Source: Cyclobacterium salsum (GTDB lineage: Bacteria > Bacteroidota > Bacteroidia > Cytophagales > Cyclobacteriaceae). Taken from it: DNA of 64,000 nt. The stretch lies in contig NZ_WNKG01000009.1 of the NCBI RefSeq assembly GCF_010119245.1, positions 124,001 to 188,000 of the forward strand. The letters are read 5' to 3'. How positions within the stretch are numbered: position 1 is the first letter of the stretch; each line of letters opens with the position of its first letter. The notes under the pieces were generated by a model. It searched no databases, had not been told where the DNA came from, and was given only the letters and a program-made list of their open reading frames with translations. A program made the position numbers and the translations under genes. Shown piece by piece: positions 34,067 to 43,384 of the stretch.

Positions 34067-35557
34067 TTGAGTAAGTTAGCCAAACAAAGCATCCTCACCA
34101 CCATTTCGGCCTATATGGGCGTGGTGATCGGGTATTTTAACCTCCTCTGGCTACTGCCCTATGTGTTGGAACCGGAGCAAATCGGCTTGTTCAAAACCAT
34201 ACAGGACATGGCCTTGCTGATGACTCCCTTTGCTCAAATGGGCATCGGCAATGGAATTACCCGATTTTTCCCGCAGGTAAAAGCAGAAAAGTTTTCCTTT
34301 TTTACCTTTAGCTTGTTTTTGGGATTTATTGGCTACACCGGTTTATTACTTATCTTCCTGCTGTTCCAAGCACCGATCAGTGCGGCATTTGTTGAAAAAT
34401 CTCCGGAAGTCAACGAATACATTCAAGTAGCACTGCTCATCACTTTCCTATCCGTGCTCAACACCCTATTGGAAGCTTTTAGCCGTTCCTTTTTAAAAAT
34501 TGCCATCCCTTCCCTGATCCGGGATGTATTGCTGCGTTTGCTAATGGGCTTGCTGGTCATCGGGTACTTTTTAGATGGCTATCCCTTTTTCCTCATGATA
34601 TGGGGAATGGTACTGGTCTACCTGCTTACTCTGATAAGCATGGCCTTTTACATGCGGAAAATAGGCATTTTTCAGCTTCAGTTCAATTGGAGTGGGATTC
34701 CGGGCAGTTTAAAGAAGGCTTTTTTTCAGTACAATATGATTACCATGCTGGGCACGGCTGGCGCATTGCTGATAATGAAGATTGATAGCCTGATGGTGAG
34801 TTCCATGATCGGGCTGGATGCCAATGCCGTATACACTATCGGGTTTTCCATCGCCGTAGTCATCGAAATGCCCCGAAGAGCGATCTCACAGGTGGCCATG
34901 CCCATTATTTCCGAGAAATTCGCTGCCAACCAATTATCCGAAATAGATGCCCTTTACAAAAAAATAGCCATCCATCAATTACTGGTCTGTGGCCTGGTAT
35001 TTTTGCTGATCTGGGTGAATATCGACACGCTTTACCATTTCGTACCTAACCGGGACGTATACGAAGCCGGAAAATGGGTGGTATTGCTTATCGGGTTAGG
35101 CAAACTCAGTGACGTATTGTTTTCGGTCAACGGGGAAATTATCGTTTTCTCCCGATTCTATGTATTTAACATTACGGCTACCTTGCTCATGGCTTTTGCG
35201 GTCATTTTGCTGAATCTGCTTTTTATACCCCTCTATGGAATTGAAGGGGCCGCGCTTGCCTCCCTACTTGCGATGTTTTTTTACAACTTTATTAAGTTTA
35301 TCTATATTAAAGTCAAGCTGGGCTTTAACCCTTTCACCCTGGGCGTGTTCAAAATAGCTTTTGCGGGAGGGATCAGTTGGGCGGCATCTTACTTTCTACT
35401 GCCCTCCCTGGACTCAGTGCTTGTTGATTTAGTACTACGATCCGGGCTCGTCCTATTGGTCTACTTGCCGTTGGTTTATTACCTGAAAGCCGCTCCGGAA
35501 GCAGAAGACTGGCTTCGGTTAACTATCAAAAAATGGGTCAATCGACCCGCCCAATAA
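34067..35557 (+). CDS. Polysaccharide flippase (MOP/Wzx-like)
   Basis: The 496-residue protein has about 14 hydrophobic helices spread evenly, the pattern of MOP-superfamily polysaccharide exporters. The start L-A-K-Q-S-I-L-T-T-I-S-A-Y and the internal M-D-M-A-L-L-M-T-P-like loop resemble Wzx proteins, which flip lipid-linked oligosaccharides across the inner membrane. The start codon is TTG; no ATG nearby keeps the first helix complete. Its stop lies four bases from the stop of a convergent glycosyltransferase gene. A second flippase is encoded about 5 kb further on. Substrate unknown. Confidence 0.85.
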   Translation: MSKLAKQSILTTISAYMGVVIGYFNLLWLLPYVLEPEQIGLFKTIQDMALLMTPFAQMGIGNGITRFFPQVKAEKFSFFTFSLFLGFIGYTGLLLIFLLFQAPISAAFVEKSPEVNEYIQVALLITFLSVLNTLLEAFSRSFLKIAIPSLIRDVLLRLLMGLLVIGYFLDGYPFFLMIWGMVLVYLLTLISMAFYMRKIGIFQLQFNWSGIPGSLKKAFFQYNMITMLGTAGALLIMKIDSLMVSSMIGLDANAVYTIGFSIAVVIEMPRRAISQVAMPIISEKFAANQLSEIDALYKKIAIHQLLVCGLVFLLIWVNIDTLYHFVPNRDVYEAGKWVVLLIGLGKLSDVLFSVNGEIIVFSRFYVFNITATLLMAFAVILLNLLFIPLYGIEGAALASLLAMFFYNFIKFIYIKVKLGFNPFTLGVFKIAFAGGISWAASYFLLPSLDSVLVDLVLRSGLVLLVYLPLVYYLKAAPEAEDWLRLTIKKWVNRPAQ

Positions 35558-35561
35558 CCTG

Positions 35562-36851
35562 TCAGAGATTATCCCCCATTTCCTGAAGCAGCCCTGCCAA
35601 CTGCCCGGTCAAATGTCTCCGGTGAAATGGCTGTAATTGCTGCCCGGTTTCATTTGAATTCGAAAAAGTGCTCAATTCTGATAGCTGTTGAGATAGACCG
35701 TTAATGTCCTCATGTGCAAAAACCCTGCCCGCGCCTGCCTTACCAATGATTTGGGCAGCGTCTCCTTCCGGGTCACCCAGGCCGATTATTTGCCTGCCGG
35801 TGGCCATGTACTCAAAAAGTTTCCCCGGTATATTCCCTCGGGCATTTTTGGTATTGGTAAGGATTAGCAATAAAGCATGCGCCTTCTCATAATAAGCAAA
35901 TACCTCCGAATGACTCAGGTAACCAGTAAGCTCCACATGCTTTTCCAGCCAATCGTCATGTCGGATCAGTTCTTCTACTTGTTGGCTTACCCTTCCGACA
36001 AAAGTAAGCCTTACCTTCCCTTGCTCTTTTCCGAATACCTCTTTAAGGGCTTGCAAGAAGGGGCTGGGATTTCGAATACCATCGATGACCCCCGAATAGA
36101 CAATTTGAATCGGATCGCTCCCGGGCTGACTCCTATTAAAGTGGGGCGGCATGTCATCCGTATCAAACCCATTCGTAATTACATGAATTTTCCGGTCGGC
36201 CAGTTCTTTCATTTCGGATGCAAAAGTGGGGGAAATGGTCATCAACGCATCTGCCTCCCTGAAAACAGAAGCTTCCAATTTTCGGTGCTTTTTCCTTGCC
36301 ATAGCGGTGAGCTTCAAGGTGTCCAAAAATTCCCAGGCCGACCAGGGATCGCGAAAATCTGCCAGCCAGGGGGTACCGGTTTTCCGCTTTAGATTCCTTC
36401 CGATCAGGTGCATGCTGTGCGGGGGACCGGTGGTGATGATGGCATCAAAGTGATTTTGTTGCCAAATACTCTCCAAAAACGAAACCGAGGGTTTTACCCA
36501 AAATATCCTGGGGTCCGGTATCAGGGCATTTCCCCTGAACCACACCGCCAACCTATCCAGGAGGGAAGGTTCCTTTTGCTCCAGAATCCGCGCGGGGTCG
36601 GCCAATGTATCTCTTTTTAAACGCCTTAGAAGATGGTAGGGCTCCCAAATCGGAAATTTCAACACTTCGGTTGATGCGGTCACTTCCTTAGACAGCGAAG
36701 GGTCTGTCAGTGCAAAATCCGGGTTTTCAGGTGTAAAAATTACCGGCTGCCAACCGAATTCGGGCAAGAATTTGGAAAATTTAAGCCAACGTTGCACTCC
36801 TGATCCGGCACTTGGCGGCCAGTAATAAGTGATGATCAAAACCCGTTTCAT
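35562..36851 (-). CDS. GT4-type glycosyltransferase
   Basis: The 429-residue protein opens with V-L-I-I-T-Y-Y-W-P-P-S-A-G-S-G-V-Q-R-W, the acceptor-domain start of many GT4 enzymes. Further landmarks are T-G-P-P-H-S-M-H, W-L-A-D-F-R-D-P-W, V-I-T-N-G-F-D, then G-K-L-F-E-Y-M-A-T-G-R-Q-I-I with the donor-binding glutamate. ATG 36851 is chosen because the motif begins at residue 3; fourteen codons upstream in frame look unrelated. It acts at the inner face of the membrane on a nucleotide-sugar donor, probably in surface polysaccharide synthesis with the convergent flippase, although the two are on opposite strands. Confidence 0.87.
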   Translation of the reverse strand: MKRVLIITYYWPPSAGSGVQRWLKFSKFLPEFGWQPVIFTPENPDFALTDPSLSKEVTASTEVLKFPIWEPYHLLRRLKRDTLADPARILEQKEPSLLDRLAVWFRGNALIPDPRIFWVKPSVSFLESIWQQNHFDAIITTGPPHSMHLIGRNLKRKTGTPWLADFRDPWSAWEFLDTLKLTAMARKKHRKLEASVFREADALMTISPTFASEMKELADRKIHVITNGFDTDDMPPHFNRSQPGSDPIQIVYSGVIDGIRNPSPFLQALKEVFGKEQGKVRLTFVGRVSQQVEELIRHDDWLEKHVELTGYLSHSEVFAYYEKAHALLLILTNTKNARGNIPGKLFEYMATGRQIIGLGDPEGDAAQIIGKAGAGRVFAHEDINGLSQQLSELSTFSNSNETGQQLQPFHRRHLTGQLAGLLQEMGDNL

Positions 36852-36913
36852 ACTGCTAAAAATCAACGCATGCCAGCCATAAATGGCCTGCATGCGTAAT
36901 TGATTGGAAAGAA

Positions 36914-38380
36914 TTACTCGCCCTGTGCCAGCGAAAATCCCCTGGCCCCGTCAAATGTGTAAAGGTTTTCCGTTTTGATAAAGTCAAAACCAAGCGCTTT
37001 TACCTGCTGTAGCACGTCAATAAGCTGGTCGTGCGTAATGACACTTTCGTCGGCATTAAAGAACCGCACCCGCCAGTGATCGGAACAAAACGTCTCTTTC
37101 ATGCCTCCAGGGTATACCCGTACCCCTCTGTTAGTTATCAATTGCATCTTCAATCCGGAGGAATCGACCTGCCGTAGCGCATCCCCGATGACATTGGGAT
37201 CACGAGTACCTTCCTTCCAGTCAATGAAGACATCCAAACCGATCAATACCTTTTCTGCCGCCTTTCTTGGTCGAATGGCCAGGGCCTCTTTGATGTCTTT
37301 CTCACTTCGCTCGGACTTGGCAAAAGAAGCCTTTTTCATTTTCTCCGGCATTTTTCCTAACCTTTCGATAACGGCTTCGGCAAATTCCTGGGTACCTACC
37401 TTCTTCTTACTAATCCCTTCCTGAAAGATATCCCCGGTATGAATTCCCTCTTCCAGGGTTCGCATCCAGGCATTACTGATTTTCTCCGCTACTTCTGGCT
37501 GTCCGATATGAACCAGCATCATGATGGCTCCATTTAAGAGGCCAGAAGGATTAGCGATGCCCATGCCCGTGATATCGGGTGCAGAACCATGAATGGCTTC
37601 AAACATGGCTACCTCCTCCCCTATGTTGGCAGATCCGCCCAGTCCCACTGACCCGGTTATTTGAGCTGCCACATCTGAGATAATATCGCCATAGAGGTTT
37701 AATGTCACGATCACATCGAACATTTCGGGACGATCGGCAATTAGGGCGGTCCCAATATCAATGATCTTGTGATCTGTTTCTATTTCCGGGTATTCTTTTG
37801 CCACTTCATTGAACACCTGACGAAAAACCCCATCGGCCATTTTCATGATATTGTCCTTGGTCATGCAAGTGACTTTTTTCCGATTGTTCATTCGGGCATA
37901 TTCGAAGGCATAGCGGACAATTTTCTCACTACCGGGTCTAGATATCAATTTGAGGCACTGAAAAACCTCGTCCGTTTGGCGATGCTCAATACCAGCATAC
38001 AAATCTTCTTCGTTTTCCCGGATAATAACCATATCCGTCTCAGGAAAATGCGTTCGGATATAGGGTGAATAAGCCTTACAAGGCCTTACGTTGGCATATA
38101 ATCCCAGGGTTTTTCGGGTGGTCACGTTCAGACTCTTAAAGCCTCCGCCCTGAGGAGTCGTAATAGGCGATTTTAAAAACACCTTGGTTTCCCGAAGTGA
38201 ATCCCAGGCGTTGGGTTCAATCCCGGAACTAATTCCTTTTAAGTATACCTGTTCTCCGATTTCGATGACTTCAGTTTCGATGGCAGCTCCTGCTGCTTCC
38301 AAAATGGACAAGGTGGCCTTCATTATTTCCGGACCAATACCATCTCCATAGGCAACTGTAATTTTTCTTTTTTCGGACAT
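36914..38380 (-). CDS. icd: NADP-dependent isocitrate dehydrogenase
   Basis: The enzyme oxidises isocitrate to 2-oxoglutarate in the TCA cycle. The 488-residue length with a C-terminal extension (D-V-F-I-D-W-K-E-G, R-G-V-R-V-Y-P-G-G) matches the Thermus/Bacteroidota type rather than the 416-residue E. coli type. Seen motifs: A-Y-G-D-G-I-G-P-E at the start; S-P-I-T-T-P-Q-G-G; Y-A-N-V-R-P; I-I-R-E-N-E-E-D-L-Y-A-G; the family signature N-L-Y-G-D-I-I-S-D near residues 229-237; and E-A-I-H-G-S-A-P-D-I. NADP preference is from family knowledge. It is monocistronic with a candidate -7 box 32 bases before its ATG. Confidence 0.94.
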   Translation of the reverse strand: MSEKRKITVAYGDGIGPEIMKATLSILEAAGAAIETEVIEIGEQVYLKGISSGIEPNAWDSLRETKVFLKSPITTPQGGGFKSLNVTTRKTLGLYANVRPCKAYSPYIRTHFPETDMVIIRENEEDLYAGIEHRQTDEVFQCLKLISRPGSEKIVRYAFEYARMNNRKKVTCMTKDNIMKMADGVFRQVFNEVAKEYPEIETDHKIIDIGTALIADRPEMFDVIVTLNLYGDIISDVAAQITGSVGLGGSANIGEEVAMFEAIHGSAPDITGMGIANPSGLLNGAIMMLVHIGQPEVAEKISNAWMRTLEEGIHTGDIFQEGISKKKVGTQEFAEAVIERLGKMPEKMKKASFAKSERSEKDIKEALAIRPRKAAEKVLIGLDVFIDWKEGTRDPNVIGDALRQVDSSGLKMQLITNRGVRVYPGGMKETFCSDHWRVRFFNADESVITHDQLIDVLQQVKALGFDFIKTENLYTFDGARGFSLAQGE

Positions 38381-38411
38381 GTAGTTTGCGTTTATTTTTC
38401 GAAAGATGGTA

Positions 38412-38419
38412 CAAAAATA
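38412..38419 (-). promoter_or_regulatory. Candidate -7 box for icd
   Basis: On the minus strand TATTTTTG fits TAnnTTTG, about 32 bases before the icd start. No good TTG element was found at the usual distance, so the call is tentative. The rest of the 310-base divergent region up to the enoyl-CoA hydratase promoter is AT-rich and shows nothing else. Confidence 0.35.
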
Positions 38420-38639
38420 GGAAAAATTGGTACAGTACCCTTTCTACGGGCTAAATATTAAAATGGAAACCCAAAATTATCACACTCAGAGATTTGGTAC
38501 CTTCGGTATCCGAAGTATTCAATAGTAAAACCAATCCACTTGCGATTATAAAATTCTCTTTAATAGATTTAAAATACATTTTATTGGCTATTTTATTTAT
38601 TTCCTATTTTTTATCATGGATGATTTTTATCTGAATCTT

Positions 38640-38669
38640 TTGTGATTGATTACGCTCCTCGTATATTTG
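38640..38669 (+). promoter_or_regulatory. Promoter of the enoyl-CoA hydratase gene
   Basis: TTG, a 19-base spacer and TATATTTG match the Bacteroidota consensus TTG-N17-23-TAnnTTTG. The -7 box ends 23 bases before the ATG, leaving a short leader. Confidence 0.75.
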
Positions 38670-38692
38670 AAGCTTACCATTGAATAATTGGA

Positions 38693-39478
38693 ATGGCAGA
38701 ACAAAAAATTATTCTTTCCGAAACTAAAGACGGAATACTTTACCTGACCATCAGCAGAGAGTCTAAGCTCAACGCCTTAAATTTCAACACCTTGGAGGAG
38801 TTGAAAAATATTTTCAACGAGGTGAATGATAATAAATCCATTCGTGGGGTCATTATCACCGGCGCGGGAGAAAAGGCCTTTGTGGCAGGTGCCGATATTA
38901 CTGAAATTGCCGAGCTAAACGAACTGAATGCCCGGAAATTCGCAGAGTTTGGCCAGGAGGTATTTGAAATCATTGAATCCTGCCATAAACCAGTCATAGC
39001 AGTAGTCAATGGCTACGCTTTGGGAGGAGGTTGTGAATTGGCGATAGCCTGCCACATGCGGATTGCTACCACCAACGCCAAATTCGGTCAGCCAGAGGTT
39101 AATTTGGGGATCATTCCGGGGTATGGTGGCACGCAGCGACTTACTCACCTGATAGGGAGGACCAAAGCGACCGAAATTCTGATGACCGGAGACATGTTGG
39201 ACGTGAATGAAGCCAAATCGCTGGGTCTTCTGAATCACGTAGAGGCTACCAAGGAGGAAGCAATCGCCAAAGCAGAGGAAATACTTAAGAAAATCATGAG
39301 TAAAGCTCCTTTATCTATCGGAATGATAGTGGATTGTGTGAATGCCGTATACGCCAGTGATGAAAATGGCTACCAAATTGAGGCAAACAGTTTTGCGCGC
39401 TGTGTCAAATCAGAAGACTACCGGGAAGGCACCAATGCGTTTCTGGAAAAAAGAAAACCTAACTTCAAAGGGGAGTAA
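38693..39478 (+). CDS. Enoyl-CoA hydratase/isomerase family protein (crotonase)
   Basis: The 261-residue protein is a complete crotonase. The oxyanion-hole segments are present: A-F-V-A-G-A-D-I-T-E near residue 62 and A-L-G-G-G-C-E-L-A near 110. Both catalytic acids of true hydratases are kept, in G-G-G-C-E-L-A and F-G-Q-P-E-V-N-L-G, so it should hydrate 2-enoyl-CoA to 3-hydroxyacyl-CoA in fatty-acid or amino-acid breakdown. The C-terminal F-x-x-C and F-L-E-K-R-x-P-x-F end is normal. It has its own promoter and a terminator built around its stop codon, so it is a single-gene unit despite the flippase gene that follows 18 bases later. Confidence 0.92.
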   Translation: MAEQKIILSETKDGILYLTISRESKLNALNFNTLEELKNIFNEVNDNKSIRGVIITGAGEKAFVAGADITEIAELNELNARKFAEFGQEVFEIIESCHKPVIAVVNGYALGGGCELAIACHMRIATTNAKFGQPEVNLGIIPGYGGTQRLTHLIGRTKATEILMTGDMLDVNEAKSLGLLNHVEATKEEAIAKAEEILKKIMSKAPLSIGMIVDCVNAVYASDENGYQIEANSFARCVKSEDYREGTNAFLEKRKPNFKGE

Positions 39479-39496
39479 TCCCCTTTTTTATTTTTT
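39467..39496 (+). terminator. Rho-independent terminator enclosing the stop codon
   Basis: AAAGGGG-agtaat-CCCCTTT forms a 7-bp stem whose loop holds the TAA stop of the crotonase gene. It is followed by a T-rich tail (TTTTTTATTTTTT counting the stem end) that runs directly into the ATG of the next gene. Confidence 0.8.
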
Positions 39497-41026
39497 ATGG
39501 GCCTGTTAAAAAAATTAGCCGGGCAATCCGCCATTTACGGTGTCAGCAGTATCCTCGGAAAATCCATTAATTTTTTATTGGTTCCGCTTTATACAGGATA
39601 CCTTCCAAAAGAAGATTTAGGTTCTTTTACCATCCTTTATGCCCTGATCGCTTTCCTGAACGTGGTGTTTACCTTTGGTATGGAGACCACGTTTTTTCGA
39701 TTCGCTACGGGAAAAGGCCTGTCTCCGGAAAAAGTGTATCAGAATACCCAGTCCTTGGTAACCCTGGTGGCGATCCTGTTGGGAGCCGCCTTGTATATCT
39801 CGGCTGAGCCTTTATCCCTTTTATTTGACTTTCCGGGAAAAGCACACTTGTTTCAATGGGCAGCCATGATCCTCACCATTGACGCGCTGATGGCCATCCC
39901 TTTTGCCAAACTAAGATTAGAAGGCAGGTCGGTTACCTTTGCTTCGGTCAAATTAGTCAATATTTTTCTGAACGTAGGGTTCAATGTCCTGTTTATCGTG
40001 GTAGCCTTTCATATTGTGAGCGGAGATATTCTCCCTTCATTAAATCCCTGGGTATCCCAGTGGTACCAGCCAAATTGGGGGGTGGATTATATCTTGCTTT
40101 CCAACGTGCTGGCCAATTTAATGATTTTACCCCTGGTCTGGAAATTGGTGGGTAAATGGAAATTTGAGTTGAAGGCCTCGCTCCTGAAAGCCATGTGGCA
40201 TTATGCCCTACCCTTGCTTTTTATGGGGCTTGCGGGCGTGACCAATGAGGTTTTTTCACGAGGGCTTTTTGAATACGCCCTGCCGGAAAATTTTTACCCG
40301 GAGTTGACTTCCCGGGAAGCTGGGGGAGTATTCGGAGCTAATTTTAAGCTGGCCATCATCATGAGCCTTATAATCCAAGCTTTCAAGTATGCTGGAGAAC
40401 CGTTTTTCTTTCAGCAAGCGGAAAACAAAAATAACCCGCAGCTATTTGCCCGGGTGATGCATTGGTTCATTATTTTCTGTACCGTGCTCATGGTCGGAGT
40501 TGCGGTAAACCTGGATATCATCGGGTCGCTGTTTTTTCAAGCACCGGGATACGCCATCGCACTTCCCATGGTCCCGATTCTATTAATGGGCTACCTGCTC
40601 CTGGGAGTGTATTACAACCTCAGCATTTGGTTCAAAATCACCGATCAAACCAAATACAGCTTTTACATTACCTTTACCGGAGCGGTGGTCACGGTGGTGA
40701 TCATCCTTACCCTGGTGCCTGTATTTGGTTTTATTGGAGCAGCCCTAAGCACCCTTGGCTGCTACCTGACCATGGTCATATTTTGTTATGTCACTGGCCA
40801 AAAACACTACCCCATCCCCTACCAAACCAAAAAAGATGTGACCTACCTGTGCCTGGCATTCTTGTTCAGCTATGGCGGCTTTTGGCTGGATACGGGGCAA
40901 GCCGGACTCAATTTTCTGTTGCACAATGTTGTCTTTTTGGTCTTTGTGGCCTTCATTTTCTACATGGAAAAAAAGGAATTATATTCGTTGTTAAAATCCA
41001 TCATTAAACCAAAGCATGCAAATTAA
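39497..41026 (+). CDS. Polysaccharide flippase (MOP/Wzx-like)
   Basis: The 509-residue protein has about 14 transmembrane helices. It begins [19 protein letters not shown], a very typical start for MATE-like lipopolysaccharide exporters, and contains M-E-T-T-F-F-R-F near residue 62. It should flip lipid-linked glycans to the periplasmic side. The ATG follows a T-rich terminator tail directly, so there is no room for a Shine-Dalgarno site; read-through or an undetected promoter must supply its transcript. The dut start lies inside its last four codons, so the two are translationally coupled. Confidence 0.87.
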   Translation: MGLLKKLAGQSAIYGVSSILGKSINFLLVPLYTGYLPKEDLGSFTILYALIAFLNVVFTFGMETTFFRFATGKGLSPEKVYQNTQSLVTLVAILLGAALYISAEPLSLLFDFPGKAHLFQWAAMILTIDALMAIPFAKLRLEGRSVTFASVKLVNIFLNVGFNVLFIVVAFHIVSGDILPSLNPWVSQWYQPNWGVDYILLSNVLANLMILPLVWKLVGKWKFELKASLLKAMWHYALPLLFMGLAGVTNEVFSRGLFEYALPENFYPELTSREAGGVFGANFKLAIIMSLIIQAFKYAGEPFFFQQAENKNNPQLFARVMHWFIIFCTVLMVGVAVNLDIIGSLFFQAPGYAIALPMVPILLMGYLLLGVYYNLSIWFKITDQTKYSFYITFTGAVVTVVIILTLVPVFGFIGAALSTLGCYLTMVIFCYVTGQKHYPIPYQTKKDVTYLCLAFLFSYGGFWLDTGQAGLNFLLHNVVFLVFVAFIFYMEKKELYSLLKSIIKPKHAN

Positions 41027-41447
41027 CGTCATAAACAAATCGAAGCATCCCCTTCCCGAATACCAAACCCAACTAGCTGCCGGTCTGGATTTGCGGGCGG
41101 AGCTCGATGCTCCTGTCATTTTAAAATCGCTCGAACGAAAACTAATAGGAACGGGATTATTTATCGAATTACCCGCAGGCTTTGAAGCGCAGATTCGACC
41201 CCGAAGCGGGTTGGCATACAAGTTTGGAATCACCGTACTCAACAGCCCGGGTACCATCGATGCGGACTACCGGGGCGAAATTAAAATCTTACTCGTCAAT
41301 AATTCCAGGGAGGATTTTACCGTTCAGGATGGAGAACGGATCGCACAAATGGTGGTTTCCAGGCACGAACAAATCGAGTGGAAACTGGCGGAAAACCTTT
41401 CAGAAACCAAGAGAGGAGTGGGAGGATATGGAAGTACGGGTAGTTAA
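41016..41447 (+). CDS. dut: dUTP diphosphatase
   Basis: The enzyme hydrolyses dUTP to dUMP and PPi, keeping uracil out of DNA and feeding dTMP synthesis. All trimeric dUTPase motifs are visible in the 143 residues: A-G-L-D-L-R-A (motif 1), R-P-R-S-G-L-A (2), [10 protein letters not shown] (3), G-E-R-I-A-Q (4) and the flexible C-terminal [10 protein letters not shown] (5). It overlaps the flippase end by 11 bases. The same flippase, dut, TPR, DUF4292 and LytM order is common in Cytophagales as far as I recall. Confidence 0.96.
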   Translation: MQINVINKSKHPLPEYQTQLAAGLDLRAELDAPVILKSLERKLIGTGLFIELPAGFEAQIRPRSGLAYKFGITVLNSPGTIDADYRGEIKILLVNNSREDFTVQDGERIAQMVVSRHEQIEWKLAENLSETKRGVGGYGSTGS

Positions 41448-41638
41448 TTGGATAGACCTCCCATGGCTTACGCTCCTGGCTGGGGAACCAAACGCCCACT
41501 TATATTGTATGAAAATTAAATTAAATACGTAAAATCCCCCTTCAAGTGTGCTCTCAGAAACCCTGAGAAAGTCGCGAACATTACCTTCAGGGAACCATTT
41601 CAAAGGATGTTTTACGCTAACGATAAGATAGAAAATAA

Positions 41639-43384
41639 ATGAATAAGTGGTATTTAAGACCTTTGGTCTGGACTTTCACGCTGGCATTATTTGCCAGTAC
41701 CCTACCCGAGTCCGTGTTTGCTCAAAAGAAAATCAGCCGGAAGGAAAGGAAAGCCCAGGAAAAAGAAATGATGGCAGACAGACTTTTCATCGAAGGGCAA
41801 AAACATCTTATGTTAGAAGACTTCAAGAAAGCCTACTTTTATTTTAACAAGGCATTGGAGTTTGACACCGAAGAACCTGCCATCTATTACAAGCTTTCTG
41901 AAATGATGATTCGGGCCAACCAACCCGATAAAGCATTGGAATTCGGGCAAAAAGCACTTGCGCTTGCACCGGAAAACAAATATTATCATTTACAAATTGC
42001 AGAAATTTACAATAAACAGAACAAAGGCCGAGAGGCCGCTAAAATATTAGAAACATTAATGGAGAAAGAGGGCAACTACCAGCAATATATCCTGGAGTTG
42101 GCTTCTATTTACCTTAATTTGAAGGATTTTGATAAAGCACTGATTGCTTTAAACAAAGCTGAGGAATACTACGGTGTGGTGGAGCAGCTTACGGCTCAAA
42201 AGCAACGCATTTACCTGCGAAAAAATAATCTGGAAATGGCAGTAGCTGAGGGAAGAAAGCTTATCGAAGCCCATCCTGGAAATCCCAATTACGTGTTGGC
42301 GCTGGTAGAAATACTGTTTAACAATAACCAAACCGACGAGGCTTTAGAATTGGTATTGAATTCATTGAGTTCCTACCCTAACCAACCGGAATTAAAAATG
42401 GCTGCTCATACGCTTTACAAGGAAAAGGAAGAACTGGAAAAAGCCCGGCAGTATTTGTTAGATGGATTTAAGCATCCGGATTTGGATGCAGCAACGAAAG
42501 CCAGGGCTTTTGAGGGAATTCTCTCTCAGGTAAAGAATACCGCGCGGGAACAATTGTTGACCAAACTCGCTCAGACAATGGAGTCACAGCACCCTAATGA
42601 TCCGGAAGTAACGGCTGCTTTGGGGAAATGGAAACTTCAGGAAGACAATCAGCTAGAGGCCATTTCTTACTTCAAAAAATCCCTGCTTGCAGATCCGGAA
42701 AGGGAGGAATTGTTTCAACGGCTTTTGCCGTTAATGTTTGAAAACCAACAGCCCTTTGAAGAAATAGTGGAGATGGGCTCGACTGCTACATCCGTTCATC
42801 CCGACAAGGCCGAATTCTGGTTTTTCCTGGGATCTGCTCAGCTGGGAATGAAAGACCATGAAGCCGCCAAAACGGCACTTACCAAGGCTATTGACCTGAA
42901 TGCGGGTAGCAATCCACAGCTTTCCCTTATGGCCAATGCGCAACTGGGTGATGCCCTTCATGCGTTGGGTGAAACAGAGGCAGCTTTCACTGCTTACGAA
43001 AAAGTTTTATCGGAAAATAAAAATAATGAGCATATTTTAAATAATTATGCCTACTTTCTCTCTCTGGAAAAAAAGGAGTTGGATAAGGCCTATACCATGT
43101 CTCACAAACTCGTTTCCCGATTTCCTGAAAACCCGACCTATTTGGATACCCATGCATGGGTATTGTTTCAGTTGAACAGGTACGAGGAGGCCAAAACCTA
43201 TATGGAAAAAGCGTTGGACCACCTGGAAGAGCCTAGTGGAGAGATGCTGGAACATTATGGCGATATTTTATTCAAACTGGGAGAAAAAGAACGGGCACTG
43301 GATTACTGGAATAGGGCGAAGGAGCTGGAGGATACTTCGGAATTTTTAACATTAAAAATCCAAAACAAAAAATATTATGAGTAA
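41639..43384 (+). CDS. Periplasmic TPR-repeat protein
   Basis: The 581-residue protein has a signal peptide (L-A-L-F-A-S-T-L-P, cleavage near V-F-A-Q) and then tetratricopeptide repeats along nearly the whole length. Clear units include F-K-K-A-Y-F-Y-F-N-K-A-L-E-F-D near residue 62, D-K-A-L-E-F-G-Q-K-A-L-A-L-A-P near 97 and R-Y-E-E-A-K-T-Y-M-E-K-A-L near 520. TPR proteins act as scaffolds; no enzyme motif is present. It overlaps the DUF4292 lipoprotein gene by eight bases, and the LytM gene follows, so it probably helps envelope assembly. The gap of 190 bases to dut holds only a short CTCAG/CTGAG hairpin. Confidence 0.9.
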   Translation: MNKWYLRPLVWTFTLALFASTLPESVFAQKKISRKERKAQEKEMMADRLFIEGQKHLMLEDFKKAYFYFNKALEFDTEEPAIYYKLSEMMIRANQPDKALEFGQKALALAPENKYYHLQIAEIYNKQNKGREAAKILETLMEKEGNYQQYILELASIYLNLKDFDKALIALNKAEEYYGVVEQLTAQKQRIYLRKNNLEMAVAEGRKLIEAHPGNPNYVLALVEILFNNNQTDEALELVLNSLSSYPNQPELKMAAHTLYKEKEELEKARQYLLDGFKHPDLDAATKARAFEGILSQVKNTAREQLLTKLAQTMESQHPNDPEVTAALGKWKLQEDNQLEAISYFKKSLLADPEREELFQRLLPLMFENQQPFEEIVEMGSTATSVHPDKAEFWFFLGSAQLGMKDHEAAKTALTKAIDLNAGSNPQLSLMANAQLGDALHALGETEAAFTAYEKVLSENKNNEHILNNYAYFLSLEKKELDKAYTMSHKLVSRFPENPTYLDTHAWVLFQLNRYEEAKTYMEKALDHLEEPSGEMLEHYGDILFKLGEKERALDYWNRAKELEDTSEFLTLKIQNKKYYE

